22,442 nucleotides of DNA, from contig CAVYXG010000010.1 of NCBI GenBank assembly GCA_963772375.1, positions 1 to 22,442 of the forward strand. The letters run 5' to 3'. Every line of letters begins with the position of its first letter. The first letter of the stretch is position 1. Shown piece by piece: positions 1-8,071 of this stretch. The notes beneath the pieces were generated by a model. It did no database searches. It worked only from the letters and a program-made list of their open reading frames with translations, and had not been told where the DNA came from. This DNA is from DATBHM01 sp963772375 (lineage in GTDB: Bacteria; Actinomycetota; UBA4738; JACQTL01). Made by a program: the position numbers and the translations under genes.

Positions 1-47
1 GGACAAAACCTGGCCGCGTCATCAGACCTCCTTCATGTCCGTGGCCA

Positions 48-85
48 TGTGAAAGTCCCCACTGGTGGCCACGAAAAGTCCCCAC
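48..85 (+). repeat. IS21-like element left end with terminal direct repeats
   Basis: The sequence TGTGAAAGTCCCC begins at 48. The 11-mer AAAGTCCCCAC occurs at 52-62 and again at 75-85, a period of 23 bases. IS21-family elements begin with TG and carry short repeated transposase-binding sites at their ends, and an istA-like gene follows on the same strand, so this is read as the left terminus. No matching right end (GTGGGGACTTT) is visible near 1030, so the element is truncated. Bases 1-47 hold no gene that I can recognise. Confidence 0.7.
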
Positions 86-193
86 CTCGTAGCAGCTAAC
101 CGAAGACCCCTCCCCGGGGAGCGATGGTGTTGGCGCCAACCACGCCTCCGCCGGCCCCGGAGAGGAGTCGAGCTGAAGTCTGCGGGGGAACGC

Positions 194-1030
194 ATGGACA
201 TCGTCAACGCCTACCGACTGATGGGGACCTACCGGGGAGCAGCCACGTTGTGCGGTACGACCCACAAGACCGTCCGCCGCGTCGTGGAGCGCGCCGAGCA
301 GGGTGAGCTGCCCGGGGAGCCCGGTACCCGCCCCCGGAACACCGATGTCGCGCGGGAGTTCATCGATCGCCGGGTGAAGGAGACGAAGGCCCGGATCTCC
401 GCCAAGCGCCTCCTCGAGGGCGCGCGGGCGGAGGGGTACGCGGGATCGGACCGCAGCCTCCGCCGGGCCGTGGCGGAGGCCAAGTCCCGGTGGCGGCGGA
501 AGAACGGCCGGACCTACCGGCTGTGGGTCCCGACCCCCGGCGAGCACCTCGTCATCGACTGGGGGCAGGAGGGCGATCTGTGCATCTTCTGCGCGGTCAT
601 GGCGTGGAGCCGGCACCGGTTCGTCCGGTTCGCCCGCGACCAGCGCCGGGACACCACCCTGGGGCTCCTGGCCGAGTGCTTCGATGAGTTCGGCGGCGCC
701 CCCGCGGTCGTGCTCTCCGACCGCATGGCGTGCCTGAAGGCCGGCGTGGTGGCGAACGTGGTCGTGCCGCACCCCGACTACGTCCGGTTCGCCACGCACT
801 TCAGCTTCCGGCCCGACTTCTGCGAGGGGTAAGACCCCGAGTCCAAGGGGATCGTCGAGCGCCGGGTCGGCTACGCCAAGTCCGACCTCGTCGTCCCCGT
901 CGGCGGATGGGGAAGCCTCGAGGAAGCGAACGCCGACGCCACGGCGTGGTGCATCGAGGTAAACGGAAGGGTCCACTCCGAGACCCAGGCCGTCCCCGCC
1001 GAGCGCCTCGCGGTCGAGCGCCGTTCGTGA
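194..1030 (+). pseudogene. istA: IS21-family transposase (istA), nonsense-interrupted and truncated
   Basis: Transposase of an IS21-like element. The ATG at 194 opens MDIVNAYRLMGTYRGAA, the usual N-terminus of actinobacterial IstA, followed by a helix-turn-helix (TTHKTVRRV). The DDE core is visible: Asp in VIDWG (about residue 122) and Asp in LSDRM (about 176). An in-frame TAA at 830-832 falls just after RPDFCEG. The same frame then continues with DPESKGIVE, which holds the third catalytic acid, and runs to PAERLAVERRS and a TGA at 1028-1030. The protein is therefore split before its last catalytic residue. It also lacks the C-terminal 150-plus residues normal for IstA, and no istB follows. 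The frame is open upstream to 65, but those residues look like non-coding terminal sequence. Inactive relic. The family assignment is secure; the exact original start is less so. Confidence 0.85.
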
Positions 1031-1155
1031 TGAACACCCGCGACGAGGTCATCCAGGCCTACGAGGACTTCCGGGCCGGGCGCCTCGGTTCGATCCCTGC
1101 GGTCCACGGAACACCGGCCGACGTGGTGGAGTCGCCGGGCGTTCGAGCGGACTGA
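1018..1155 (+). pseudogene. Pirin family protein, C-terminal remnant
   Basis: In the frame of the codons at 1021-1029 the sequence reads APFVMNTRDEVIQAYEDFRAGRLGSIPA and continues to a TGA at 1153-1155. GPFVMNT followed by an acidic helix and the stretch FRAGRLGSIPA is the characteristic end of pirin proteins, cupin-fold proteins of roughly 230-320 residues. Only about 45 codons remain. The upstream codons in this frame are out-of-frame istA sequence, so the two bicupin domains are missing. The switch from IstA-like (PAERLAVER) to pirin-like (PFVMNT) sequence is at about 1018-1021. I infer that the IS element inserted in or recombined with a pirin gene and that a deletion removed both the 3' end of the element and the 5' part of pirin. 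Identification rests on the short conserved tail only. Confidence 0.7.
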
Positions 1156-1226
1156 TCGGCCGCCGGGGGCGGCTGTCCGACAGGGTCCCCGGTCTCCTGC
1201 CGGACCACCGCGCCCGGTTCGTTGAT

Positions 1227-1244
1227 CGTCCGCGCGGGCGGACG
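1227..1244 (-). terminator. Hairpin directly after the secreted-protein gene
   Basis: CGTCCGC (1227-1233) pairs perfectly with GCGGACG (1238-1244) around a four-base loop. It abuts the stop codon of the minus-strand gene ending at 1245. There is no T-run, so intrinsic termination is uncertain. A second hairpin, GCCGCC-GGG-GGCGGC, lies at about 1159-1173, between the pirin remnant and this gene. Confidence 0.4.
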
Positions 1245-1831
1245 CTAGCGCTGCAGGGTGCAGGGCTGCGCCCGGTAGATGTCGAGCTCCCAGTCGTCGA
1301 GACGGAACGTCGGCCTCGTCGCGTCGGCCGGGATGTTGGTCACCGCCGCCTGGACGACCACCCCGACGTTGATCGGGCCCCCGCTCGTGTTGGCGATGCA
1401 CCGTACCCGGGTCATGCCGTGCGACTCCCAGGACGAGGGGGTCTCCCGTCCGCGATCGGTGCTGTCGAACGCGAAGTCGATCCCCGACTGGGGGTCGCCT
1501 TCCACGCCGCCGATCAGGATCCTGAGGGAACACCAGTTGGGATCCGTGTCGGGCTCGGAGCACGCGGACTCGGCGTCGTACTGAACCTTGACGAGCGCCC
1601 GCTGCCCGGCCGGGATGGCGACCGTCCCGACGGCGCCCGGAACCGTGACGTAGGCCGTCGACGACGTCGCGAACGGATTGGTCTCGGTGATCACGGTGAC
1701 CGAGTTGATGGCACCGCCGATCTGCACCCGACGGACCTTGCCCGCCTGCGTGAGTGCCGGCGACGCGACGGCGACGACCAGACCCACGATGAGCAGCCGG
1801 GCAGCACCCTTCGCACCCTGTGTAGTGTCAT
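1245..1831 (-). CDS. Secreted four-cysteine protein of unknown function, probable frameshift in signal peptide
   Basis: I do not recognise the family. The uninterrupted frame can begin only at the GTG at 1787-1785 and gives 180 residues. They start inside a hydrophobic stretch (VGLVVAVASPALTQA) that looks like the core and cleavage region of a signal peptide without its positively charged start. The mature part is polar, beta-rich in character, and has four cysteines (about residues 76, 86, 130 and 176), enough for two disulfides. Upstream, the ATG at 1831-1829 has a strong ribosome site (GGGAGGAGG, about 1840-1848) and reads MTLHRVRRVL, an ideal n-region, but in another frame. One extra base in the three-base C run (GGG on the plus strand, 1799-1801) would join the two into a complete signal peptide. 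I therefore give the gene as 1245-1831 with a one-base frameshift. Secretion is inferred; function is unknown. Confidence 0.6.
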
Positions 1832-2178
1832 GTTTCCTGCCTCCTCCCTGGAGTCAACGAATTGCGCGAACACAACGGGAGGAGGCGCGCGGAGCCGAAC
1901 GAAGGCACGAATGTGCGGCCACGAATACAGGCCGCCGGTTCCCCCCGACGGCCGGCTGAGCAGACCATGACGATCACGACCCCGTCCCTGGAGGGGCTCA
2001 GGATCGTTCGGACGAGCGCGCCCAGGTATCCCCCCCGACGGGGGACTTCGACAGAACGCGGAGTGATTTGGACGACGGCATGAGCTGCGTGCCTGCGGTT
2101 CACCCTCGAGCCGGTCGGAATCTCATCGTCCGGTTCTGCATCGGAACCGGTGAGACCGTGAAGGACGCGCTCGATCCC
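1832..2178. other. Gene-free gap with a repeated 11-mer
   Basis: No gene is supported in these 347 bases. The region is the presumed promoter zone of the minus-strand secreted protein. CCCCCCGACGG occurs at 1941-1951 and again at 2031-2041. The second copy forms a small hairpin, CCCCC-GAC-GGGGG (2032-2044). Read on the minus strand both copies precede the ribosome site of the secreted-protein gene. Their role is unknown. The right part (2121-2155) holds the terminator-like hairpin of the next gene. Confidence 0.35.
2121..2155 (-). terminator. Two-part hairpin after the six-helix membrane protein gene
   Basis: CCGGTTC (2130-2136) pairs with GAACCGG (2144-2150) around a seven-base loop. The stem continues outward as TCTCA (2121-2125) with TGAGA (2151-2155) past a four-base bulge. 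It starts 23 bases beyond the stop codon of the minus-strand gene at 2179. No strong U-run follows. This is the best terminator candidate for the SulP unit. Confidence 0.45.
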
Positions 2179-3000
2179 CTATCCCCGGAGCGGGTCATCG
2201 AGATACGCCGCCAGTCGCTCCCTGCGGTCTCGGGCGATCCTGGCGCTCCATCGATGGCCCACGGTCCAGGCCACCAGCGCCGTCACGGATCCGGTGAGCA
2301 CGCCGATGAAGAACACGGCCTCGGGGATGTTGGCGAAGCTGCTCGGATGCGATTCCAGATACCAGAGCAGCAGTGTCGGCGTCGAGATGATCACCGTCAG
2401 GAGCGGGACGAGGCCGTAGGGAAGCAGGACGAGGACGCCCCACCGCACAAGCATCCGCTTCACCGGGTGCCGATGTTCCCATCGTTCCCGCAGGGGGATC
2501 GGGTGGTACGGGAAGGTGACGCCGACCAGCCCCGCGAGTCCGAGCGCCCCCAACGGAACGATCGCGACCCACACGATCGTGAACAGCGTGACCCCCCAAC
2601 GGTGCTGCGAGTAACCCAGCGCGAGCGCGATGACGGAACAGAGTGGCGCGATCAGAACCCACAGCACGACGTTCTTCGCGAACAGCAGCCGTCGCAGCAT
2701 GAGGGGGTCGTTCAGGGCGGTGAGGCTCCGTCGCGCGTCCGAGGCCAGGACGTTCGTCGCCGGGACGTCGGAGTACATCCAGCTCGCGAGCACCATCGGG
2801 AACACCCACGCGGCGTGCGTCCGGAACAGGGAGCTGGTCGGGAGCAGGAACCACGCCCCCGTCACGAGGAGGGCGTTCATCGTCAGCGTCAGGGGGGCCT
2901 CGTACGGCGGATGGAATGCGCGGACGAACTCGGCGCGGACCGCTTCTCGCCAGTTGGAAGGCAGAGCCGCCTGCGCCGCTGGGGTGGTTTCGTCGATCAC
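2179..3000 (-). CDS. Six-helix integral membrane protein of unknown function
   Basis: A protein of 273 residues from a GTG start (3000-2998). I do not recognise a named family. About six hydrophobic segments are visible: near residues 37-54, 63-80, 104-130, 138-163, 188-215 and 226-245. They are separated by basic loops such as RRLLFAK and RERWEHRHPVKR. The N-terminus is cytoplasmic-looking with no signal peptide. The loop reading DARRSLTALNDPLMLRRLL, followed by a long hydrophobic pair, recalls ABC-2-type permeases, but no ATPase gene is adjacent, so this is weak. It lies 90 bases downstream of the K+ channel gene on the same strand and is probably the last gene of the SulP unit, ending before the hairpin at 2121-2155. 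Confidence 0.75.
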   Translation of the reverse strand: MIDETTPAAQAALPSNWREAVRAEFVRAFHPPYEAPLTLTMNALLVTGAWFLLPTSSLFRTHAAWVFPMVLASWMYSDVPATNVLASDARRSLTALNDPLMLRRLLFAKNVVLWVLIAPLCSVIALALGYSQHRWGVTLFTIVWVAIVPLGALGLAGLVGVTFPYHPIPLRERWEHRHPVKRMLVRWGVLVLLPYGLVPLLTVIISTPTLLLWYLESHPSSFANIPEAVFFIGVLTGSVTALVAWTVGHRWSARIARDRRERLAAYLDDPLRG

Positions 3001-3090
3001 GGGTTCCGCCGATTCAGGTCGATCGCCACGCGCGACCGATCCGGTCCGCCGAGCGTCGATGCGACGCGCGTGACGCCGATCGCGTCGCCA

Positions 3091-3660
3091 TCATGAGCCA
3101 TCCGGAGCTCCTGGGGTCCCGTCCGTCGACTGATCCGTGTTCCCCAGCTCGGCTGAGCGGCGGCCGACGGCGCCCAGGATCAGCTTTGCGACGATCGCAA
3201 CGATGGCGAGGTCCAGCACCATCTGAATGGTGACGACCGCCCGTGCGGGGTCCGTCTTCGGGGTGATGTCGCCGAACCCGACCGTCGACAGCACCGTGAC
3301 CGCGAAGTAGAGCCCCTGGGTCCGGGACAGCGTCTGGTCGAACGTGGACGGGTCCGAGTGGGACATGGACAGGTAAACCCACGCGAAGACGACGATGAAC
3401 AAGGGGATGACGACGGCCGCCGCGCGGGCGGCCCGCTGGATGGGGCGCTGGCTGCGGAGGATCGCGCGGACCTCGTAGGCGAACACTGCCGCGAACAGCA
3501 AGATGCCCACGGCCGTCTGGGCGAGCGGCGAGCCGCGCTCCGGCGGGATCGGCATCACGTAGTAGAGGACAAGGATCCCGGCCGTTGTCGCCAGGGCGGT
3601 CCCGGCGATCTTCACCACGTCGCGCCGGCGGACGCTGACAAGGTTCGGCGTCGTTGCCAT
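3091..3660 (-). CDS. Two-pore-helix (Kch/Ion_trans_2 type) potassium channel
   Basis: Potassium-selective ion channel in the cytoplasmic membrane. The selectivity filter TVGFGD is clear, in the context GLYFAVTVLSTVGFGDITP. It is followed by a last helix (VVTIQMVLDLAIVAIVAKLILGAV) and preceded by three other hydrophobic segments, giving four membrane helices in 189 residues. There is no RCK/TrkA-N ligand domain; the tail is short and polar, so gating by a nucleotide-binding domain is not expected. The ATG at 3660 has AGGGG five bases upstream; a GTG six bases further up is less likely. The start lies only 8 bases beyond the stop of the SulP gene, so the two are co-transcribed and perhaps translationally coupled. 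Channel family is confident; ion-flow direction and trigger are unknown. Confidence 0.9.
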   Translation of the reverse strand: MATTPNLVSVRRRDVVKIAGTALATTAGILVLYYVMPIPPERGSPLAQTAVGILLFAAVFAYEVRAILRSQRPIQRAARAAAVVIPLFIVVFAWVYLSMSHSDPSTFDQTLSRTQGLYFAVTVLSTVGFGDITPKTDPARAVVTIQMVLDLAIVAIVAKLILGAVGRRSAELGNTDQSTDGTPGAPDGS

Positions 3661-3668
3661 GCCCACCC

Positions 3669-5471
3669 CTAGCCCGCGGGCTCGCCGGCGCTCGTAGACA
3701 CCCGGGGAGGGGCGTCCGACCGCGCCCAGGCGACCGCCGCGTCCAGGTTGGGAAAGATCCGATCCCGTTCGAGTCGTTCGAGGATTCCCGACCGCTCCAT
3801 CATCTCCACCGTGGTCGCGTGGGCGTGCGCCAGCCCGACGCGGACGTGACGCTCGTAGAGCCCGGCCGCCAGCTTCTCCAATGCCTCGGCGGTGGTGATG
3901 TCGAGCTCGTCGTTCGCGTCAAGGTCGAGGATCAGCGTGTGCGCGGGCGGGTCCGACGACTCGACCAGATTGCTGACCGTGTCCCTCAGCGCCTGGGCGT
4001 TGGCATAGAACAGGGCCCCGTCCGGACGGACGATCAGAATGCCCTCGATGGGACGGGCCTCGGGGTGGCGCCGGATGTCCTCGTACGCACCGGGCACCGC
4101 CGGATTGGCGCCCAGGACGGAGAACGTCGGTCGGCTCGAGCGGAAGACCAGCATGACGATGGAGGCCACCACGCCGAGCACGAGGCCGGGGAGGACGTCG
4201 AGCGTGATGACGCCGAACAGCGTGAGCATGCCGAGCCAGAACTCGCGAGGGGCGAGCGCGTGGAAGCGGCGCATCTCCCCGACCTTCATCAGGTGTGAGA
4301 CCGCGTGGATGATCATTGCCGCCAAGACCGCCTCCGGGAGGTTCGTGAACAGGGGCATCAGCGCCACCACGGTGACCAGGCTGAGGACGGCGGCGAAGAT
4401 CGTCGACAGCTGGGAACGGGCGCCGGCCGCATCGTTGACCGCCGACTGCGAGAGGCTGCCGCCGGCGGCAAGCCCCCCGATGAGGCCCGAGCCGATGTTC
4501 GCCAGGCCCAGGGCGATCATGTCCTGACTCGGATCGAGGCGGTAGCCGTGCTCGTCGGCGAACGTCTGCGCCGCGCCCAGCGCCTCGCTGAAGATGACCA
4601 GCATCATGCCGACCGCGCTCGGCAGCAGGACCCACAGATCGTTCGGGCTGAAGTGCGCGACCTCGACCGACGGCAGGCCTGTGGCGATCTTCCCGACGGT
4701 CTCCACACCGTGCTGGTCGAGGTGGAGGGCCGAGCTCACCACGATTGCCCCCACCAGGACGACCAGGCCTCCCGGCACTCCCCGCACGCGGTCCAGCGCG
4801 AACAGCAGGCCAAGGGCGACGGCTCCCACCGCGAACGTTGCCCAGCTGGCATCGCCCAGGTTCGTCACGAGGTGCACGAACTGGCGGATGGTGTCGCCGT
4901 CCCCCTTGGGCAGGCCGAACAGCTTCGGAAGCTGCCCGACGGTCACGAAGATGGCGAGCCCAAAGATGAAGCCCTCCATCACCGGCCGCGAGAGGAACTG
5001 CGTGATGAACCCGAGCTTGAAGATCCCTGCGAGGAGCAGAACCAGGCCCGTCATGACGATGAGCTCCACGCTGAACGCCGCGTACGCGGTGGAGTCCGCC
5101 GGGTGCAGCGCGGTGACCGCGGAGAACACGAGCACGGCGGATGCCGAGGTTCCCGCAACGACGAGCTGCCTACTGGTGCCGAAGATCGCGTAGAGCCCGA
5201 GCGACGCGAGCAGGGTGTACAGACCAGCCTGGGGCGGCAATCCCGCCAGGGTGGCGTACGCGATCCCCTCGGGGATGAGGAGCCCCCAGATCGTGAAGCC
5301 CGCCAGCAGATCCTTCGAGAGCCACGTGCGTTCGTATTCCGGGGCCCAGGCGAGGATGGGGACGTGGTCGCGAAGCACCGACCCCGGGCGCGCCGTTCGC
5401 GTCACCAGGATTTCCCGACGAGTAACCCGGTGAATTCCTGTCCCGGCTCTCTGTTCTGGCAGGTGGGTCAT
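3669..5471 (-). CDS. SulP family anion transporter with C-terminal STAS domain
   Basis: SLC26/SulP-type transporter of about 600 residues. The family signature PEGIAYATLAGLPPQAGLY lies near residues 67-85. Some ten or more hydrophobic helices follow, with the conserved SQSAVNDAAGARSQLSTIFAA segment. The cytoplasmic STAS domain begins about residue 460 (RPIEGILIVRPDGALFYANAQALRD) and includes LILDLDANDELDITTAEAL. Family members carry sulfate, bicarbonate or dicarboxylates; the substrate cannot be read here. The frame stays open to 5627, but I chose the ATG at 5471: the shared regulatory motif at 5528-5552 lies inside the longer reading, and homologues begin shortly before the LxxDxxAG helix. 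A start at 5480 is possible. It is the first gene of a three-gene minus-strand unit with the K+ channel. Confidence 0.92.
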   Translation of the reverse strand: MTHLPEQRAGTGIHRVTRREILVTRTARPGSVLRDHVPILAWAPEYERTWLSKDLLAGFTIWGLLIPEGIAYATLAGLPPQAGLYTLLASLGLYAIFGTSRQLVVAGTSASAVLVFSAVTALHPADSTAYAAFSVELIVMTGLVLLLAGIFKLGFITQFLSRPVMEGFIFGLAIFVTVGQLPKLFGLPKGDGDTIRQFVHLVTNLGDASWATFAVGAVALGLLFALDRVRGVPGGLVVLVGAIVVSSALHLDQHGVETVGKIATGLPSVEVAHFSPNDLWVLLPSAVGMMLVIFSEALGAAQTFADEHGYRLDPSQDMIALGLANIGSGLIGGLAAGGSLSQSAVNDAAGARSQLSTIFAAVLSLVTVVALMPLFTNLPEAVLAAMIIHAVSHLMKVGEMRRFHALAPREFWLGMLTLFGVITLDVLPGLVLGVVASIVMLVFRSSRPTFSVLGANPAVPGAYEDIRRHPEARPIEGILIVRPDGALFYANAQALRDTVSNLVESSDPPAHTLILDLDANDELDITTAEALEKLAAGLYERHVRVGLAHAHATTVEMMERSGILERLERDRIFPNLDAAVAWARSDAPPRVSTSAGEPAG

Positions 5472-5527
5472 GGCTCTCATCCCGGCCTGAATCGATGAAC
5501 GGAATCCAACCTGAGCACGTTCCATCC

Positions 5528-5552
5528 GCCATCCCGCAAAACGGATGAAAGG
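5528..5552 (-). promoter_or_regulatory. Shared 25-bp motif, copy A (SulP unit)
   Basis: Read on the minus strand the core is TCATCCGTTTTGCGGGA, flanked by CCTT and TGGC. It matches copy B at 23 of 25 positions. It lies 56 bases before the chosen SulP start, the same distance as copy D from its gene, and inside the 107-base gap to the preceding operon. The halves form an imperfect dyad (CATCC with GGATG). Operator or activator site is inferred. Confidence 0.7.
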
Positions 5553-5578
5553 CGTCAGGAGGCGGTTCCACTTAGGTC

Positions 5579-8053
5579 CTAGAGGTGCGACTGTCCCTTC
5601 AACCAGCGCATCGCAAAGACTCCCCACAGCGGTGGCAGATAGAACGTCACGAGCCGGAAGGCCAAGGCGGTCGACGTCGCCGCCCCGTCGGGGATCCCGA
5701 TCGCGATCAGACCCGCCGTGAATCCGGCTTCAGCGACGCCCACGCCACCCGGCACGGGCATGAAGCCCGCGAACAGGCTCACGAACGTGTTGACGAGGAT
5801 CAACGCCGCCAGGGACGCGGAGTGCCCAAAGGCATGCAGGCACAGACCGAGCATGATCGCCTGCATCACCTGCGCGACCAAGTTCCCCCCGAGCAGCAGG
5901 AGGAGCTTGCTCGGATGGCGGAGAACCCGCAGCGTGTCCTTGGCGTCGTCCCACTTCTGGCGGACGATTCCGAGGAATCGATGGAGCTTGGCGCGGGTCT
6001 TCGGCACGAGGTACGCGATCCCGATGGCAACGGCCACGAGCGCGATCGCGATCAGCAGCGCCGTCCAGTTGAACCCCGAGTCGCCCGAGGAATCCGAGGT
6101 CGACGACAGGTTCAGACTCACCACGCCCGAGGCCAGGATGAGCACGATCATCAGCATCTGGATCACGAAGGTGCTGAAGCTGTCGAGCGCGCCGATCGAG
6201 ACCGCCCCGGCGCCCGGCACCCCCGCCCGTTCCCAGAACCGAACCTCCAACGCCAGCCGGGCCGCAGAGCTCGGGACGACGAGCTGGATGAACTGGACCC
6301 CGTACTGGAGCATGAGCACGGGACCGAACCGGATCTCGTGCAGGGTGGCGCCCATCGTCGAGAAGGCCTGCGGGACCTGCGACAACGGCGAGAGGATCAG
6401 CGCCGCCAGCAGCCACACCCAGTCGGCGCTCTTGAACTCCTCGATGATGGTGTCGATGCCGATGTTGGCGAAGGCGGAGATGAGGGTGTAGCCGAGGAAA
6501 CCGATCACCGCGAGCTTGAGCAGGGCTTGCCACGTGACGCGCTGCAACGGCTCGAGGGGCGGGACCTCGCTCTTCGTCCGATCGGCGATCGTCTGACGGA
6601 GATCCTTGAGATCCACATGCTGGTCATGGAGCGCCTTGCGAGTGTCACGATCGAACGCGGCCGGCTGCAGGAACGGCAGCACCTCGGCCAGGTACTGCTC
6701 GCCGATCACGGCGGCCGCCGCGGAGACGGCTCGTTCGGTGTCGGTGGCGAGCGCCATCGTGACCAGCAGCTGGGCACGGTCGGTGTTGAGCGCGCCGTCG
6801 GGCGCCGCGATTCCGGCGGACCCGAAGCCTGTCAGCGCGGCCGAGCCGTCCGGCCGCACGACCAACACCTCCCCGCCCACCTCTCCGTGCGAGATCCCGA
6901 GCTCGTGGAGGCCGCCCAGGGCCTGCCAGTGACCGCGGAGCAGCTCGTCCGAGATCTCCTCCTTCGCGAGGGAGTCCAGCGTGCGACCGTCCGCCTCGAT
7001 CACGAGGAGCGCGTCGCCCTGATCGGTCTCTCCCGCTGCGACGACCGACATCACGGGCACGCCCCCCCGTTCGGCGGCCAGCGTGAGGAACGCCTCGTGT
7101 TCGACCTGCTCGAGTCGTCCCGCCCGGACAGGCTTCGCCCCTCGGTGCCAGATCGCATACCAGGTGGCGGCAACGAGCTGCCCGTCCGCCGCGTCACGGC
7201 CGAAGAGCTTGACGAGGAGCGGGCGCCCGTCGCTCGCGGAAGCCAGGGTGAGGGCCACCCCGCGCGGCTGCAGTGTGGCATCCCGGGTGGCGGTCGCATC
7301 GACGCCGATCTCCTGGAGCACGTCCGTCACCTGTTCGAGGGTGAGCCGTCCCCCCGGCGAGCCGAACACGAGATGCACCAGGGCTGCCGAGCCGAAGCCG
7401 ATCACGAACCCGGCGGCGACCCCGATGGGAAGGGCGGCCCCCAGGGCGATCCCGGACACCGCCCCGATCGCGATCAACCATCGGCCGAGATGGCGCAGCG
7501 GCCGGGAGAGATCGGGTGAGGCCGCCACGATCACGGCGGTGGCGATGGCGATGCGCGTCGCCACGTAGATCGGTGGCGACGTGGAGTTGATGAGGCCGGA
7601 GAGGCTCGCCGACGGATCGCTGCCACCCACGCTCCCGGCGAGCACGGCGAACCCCAGCGCGAATCCCGCCGTCAGCACCTCGTAGAGGAACAGCCGCTTC
7701 CTGCCGGGCGCGAACAGGGCCAGCAGCAGCAAGAACGAGGACCAGATGATGAGGAGGTCGTACATGACTTCCCAGAACCAACCGGCGAGATCCGGGAGCT
7801 GCGCCACGATGTTGGTGGCGGCGGTATCGATGGCGGTGGGTCCCGGCGCGAACGATGCCAGGACGACTGCGCCGATGACCGCGAGCACCAGGAGGATCCC
7901 ATCCGTGGGACGACGCGATCGTGTGGCATCGGGCGCCGACGAGAAGACCCGGAACCCCGCGAGCCGCTTTCGATGCTCCGCGGGCGCCGTGGTCTCCCGC
8001 TCCGGGGCGGTCACCGGCCGGCCGGGCTTCGCTGCTGCATCTTCAGTTGCCAC
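5579..8053 (-). CDS. Flippase-like (UPF0104/MprF-TM type) membrane protein with degenerate kinase domain
   Basis: An 824-residue membrane protein from a GTG start with a G-rich ribosome site. Order: cytoplasmic N-tail (1-50); about six helices (52-230); a soluble kinase-like domain (about 240-470); then a C-terminal multi-helix domain (about 510-820) of the lysylphosphatidylglycerol synthetase/AglD flippase-like type, with IQLVVPSSAARLALEVRFWERAG and GFMPVPGGVGVAEAG. The kinase part keeps the ATP-type lysine (LLVKLF, residue 282), but the catalytic loop reads ISHGEVGGEVLVV where HGD and Asn are expected, and the metal-binding DFG position reads TGFG. Catalysis therefore looks lost. The aminoacyl-transfer domain of true MprF is absent. 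A lipid or polyprenyl-linked substrate is likely from the family, not shown. The gene starts 18 bases after the YihY-type gene and ends the AI-2E unit. Confidence 0.85.
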   Translation of the reverse strand: MATEDAAAKPGRPVTAPERETTAPAEHRKRLAGFRVFSSAPDATRSRRPTDGILLVLAVIGAVVLASFAPGPTAIDTAATNIVAQLPDLAGWFWEVMYDLLIIWSSFLLLLALFAPGRKRLFLYEVLTAGFALGFAVLAGSVGGSDPSASLSGLINSTSPPIYVATRIAIATAVIVAASPDLSRPLRHLGRWLIAIGAVSGIALGAALPIGVAAGFVIGFGSAALVHLVFGSPGGRLTLEQVTDVLQEIGVDATATRDATLQPRGVALTLASASDGRPLLVKLFGRDAADGQLVAATWYAIWHRGAKPVRAGRLEQVEHEAFLTLAAERGGVPVMSVVAAGETDQGDALLVIEADGRTLDSLAKEEISDELLRGHWQALGGLHELGISHGEVGGEVLVVRPDGSAALTGFGSAGIAAPDGALNTDRAQLLVTMALATDTERAVSAAAAVIGEQYLAEVLPFLQPAAFDRDTRKALHDQHVDLKDLRQTIADRTKSEVPPLEPLQRVTWQALLKLAVIGFLGYTLISAFANIGIDTIIEEFKSADWVWLLAALILSPLSQVPQAFSTMGATLHEIRFGPVLMLQYGVQFIQLVVPSSAARLALEVRFWERAGVPGAGAVSIGALDSFSTFVIQMLMIVLILASGVVSLNLSSTSDSSGDSGFNWTALLIAIALVAVAIGIAYLVPKTRAKLHRFLGIVRQKWDDAKDTLRVLRHPSKLLLLLGGNLVAQVMQAIMLGLCLHAFGHSASLAALILVNTFVSLFAGFMPVPGGVGVAEAGFTAGLIAIGIPDGAATSTALAFRLVTFYLPPLWGVFAMRWLKGQSHL

Positions 8054-8071
8054 GTCGGACCCCCCACATCG

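Noticed and set aside
4305..5498. Open plus-strand frame opposite SulP
   Set aside because: Low-complexity charged product, entirely antisense to a well-supported SulP gene.
5472..5627. N-terminal extension of SulP to 5627
   Set aside because: It would place the shared regulatory motif inside the coding sequence and overlap the end of the neighbouring operon; the extension has no family similarity.
5585..7519. Long open plus-strand frame (644 codons) opposite the flippase-like gene
   Set aside because: The product is dominated by Arg, Glu, Asp, Gln and His, with no recognisable fold; it is a shadow of the real gene.
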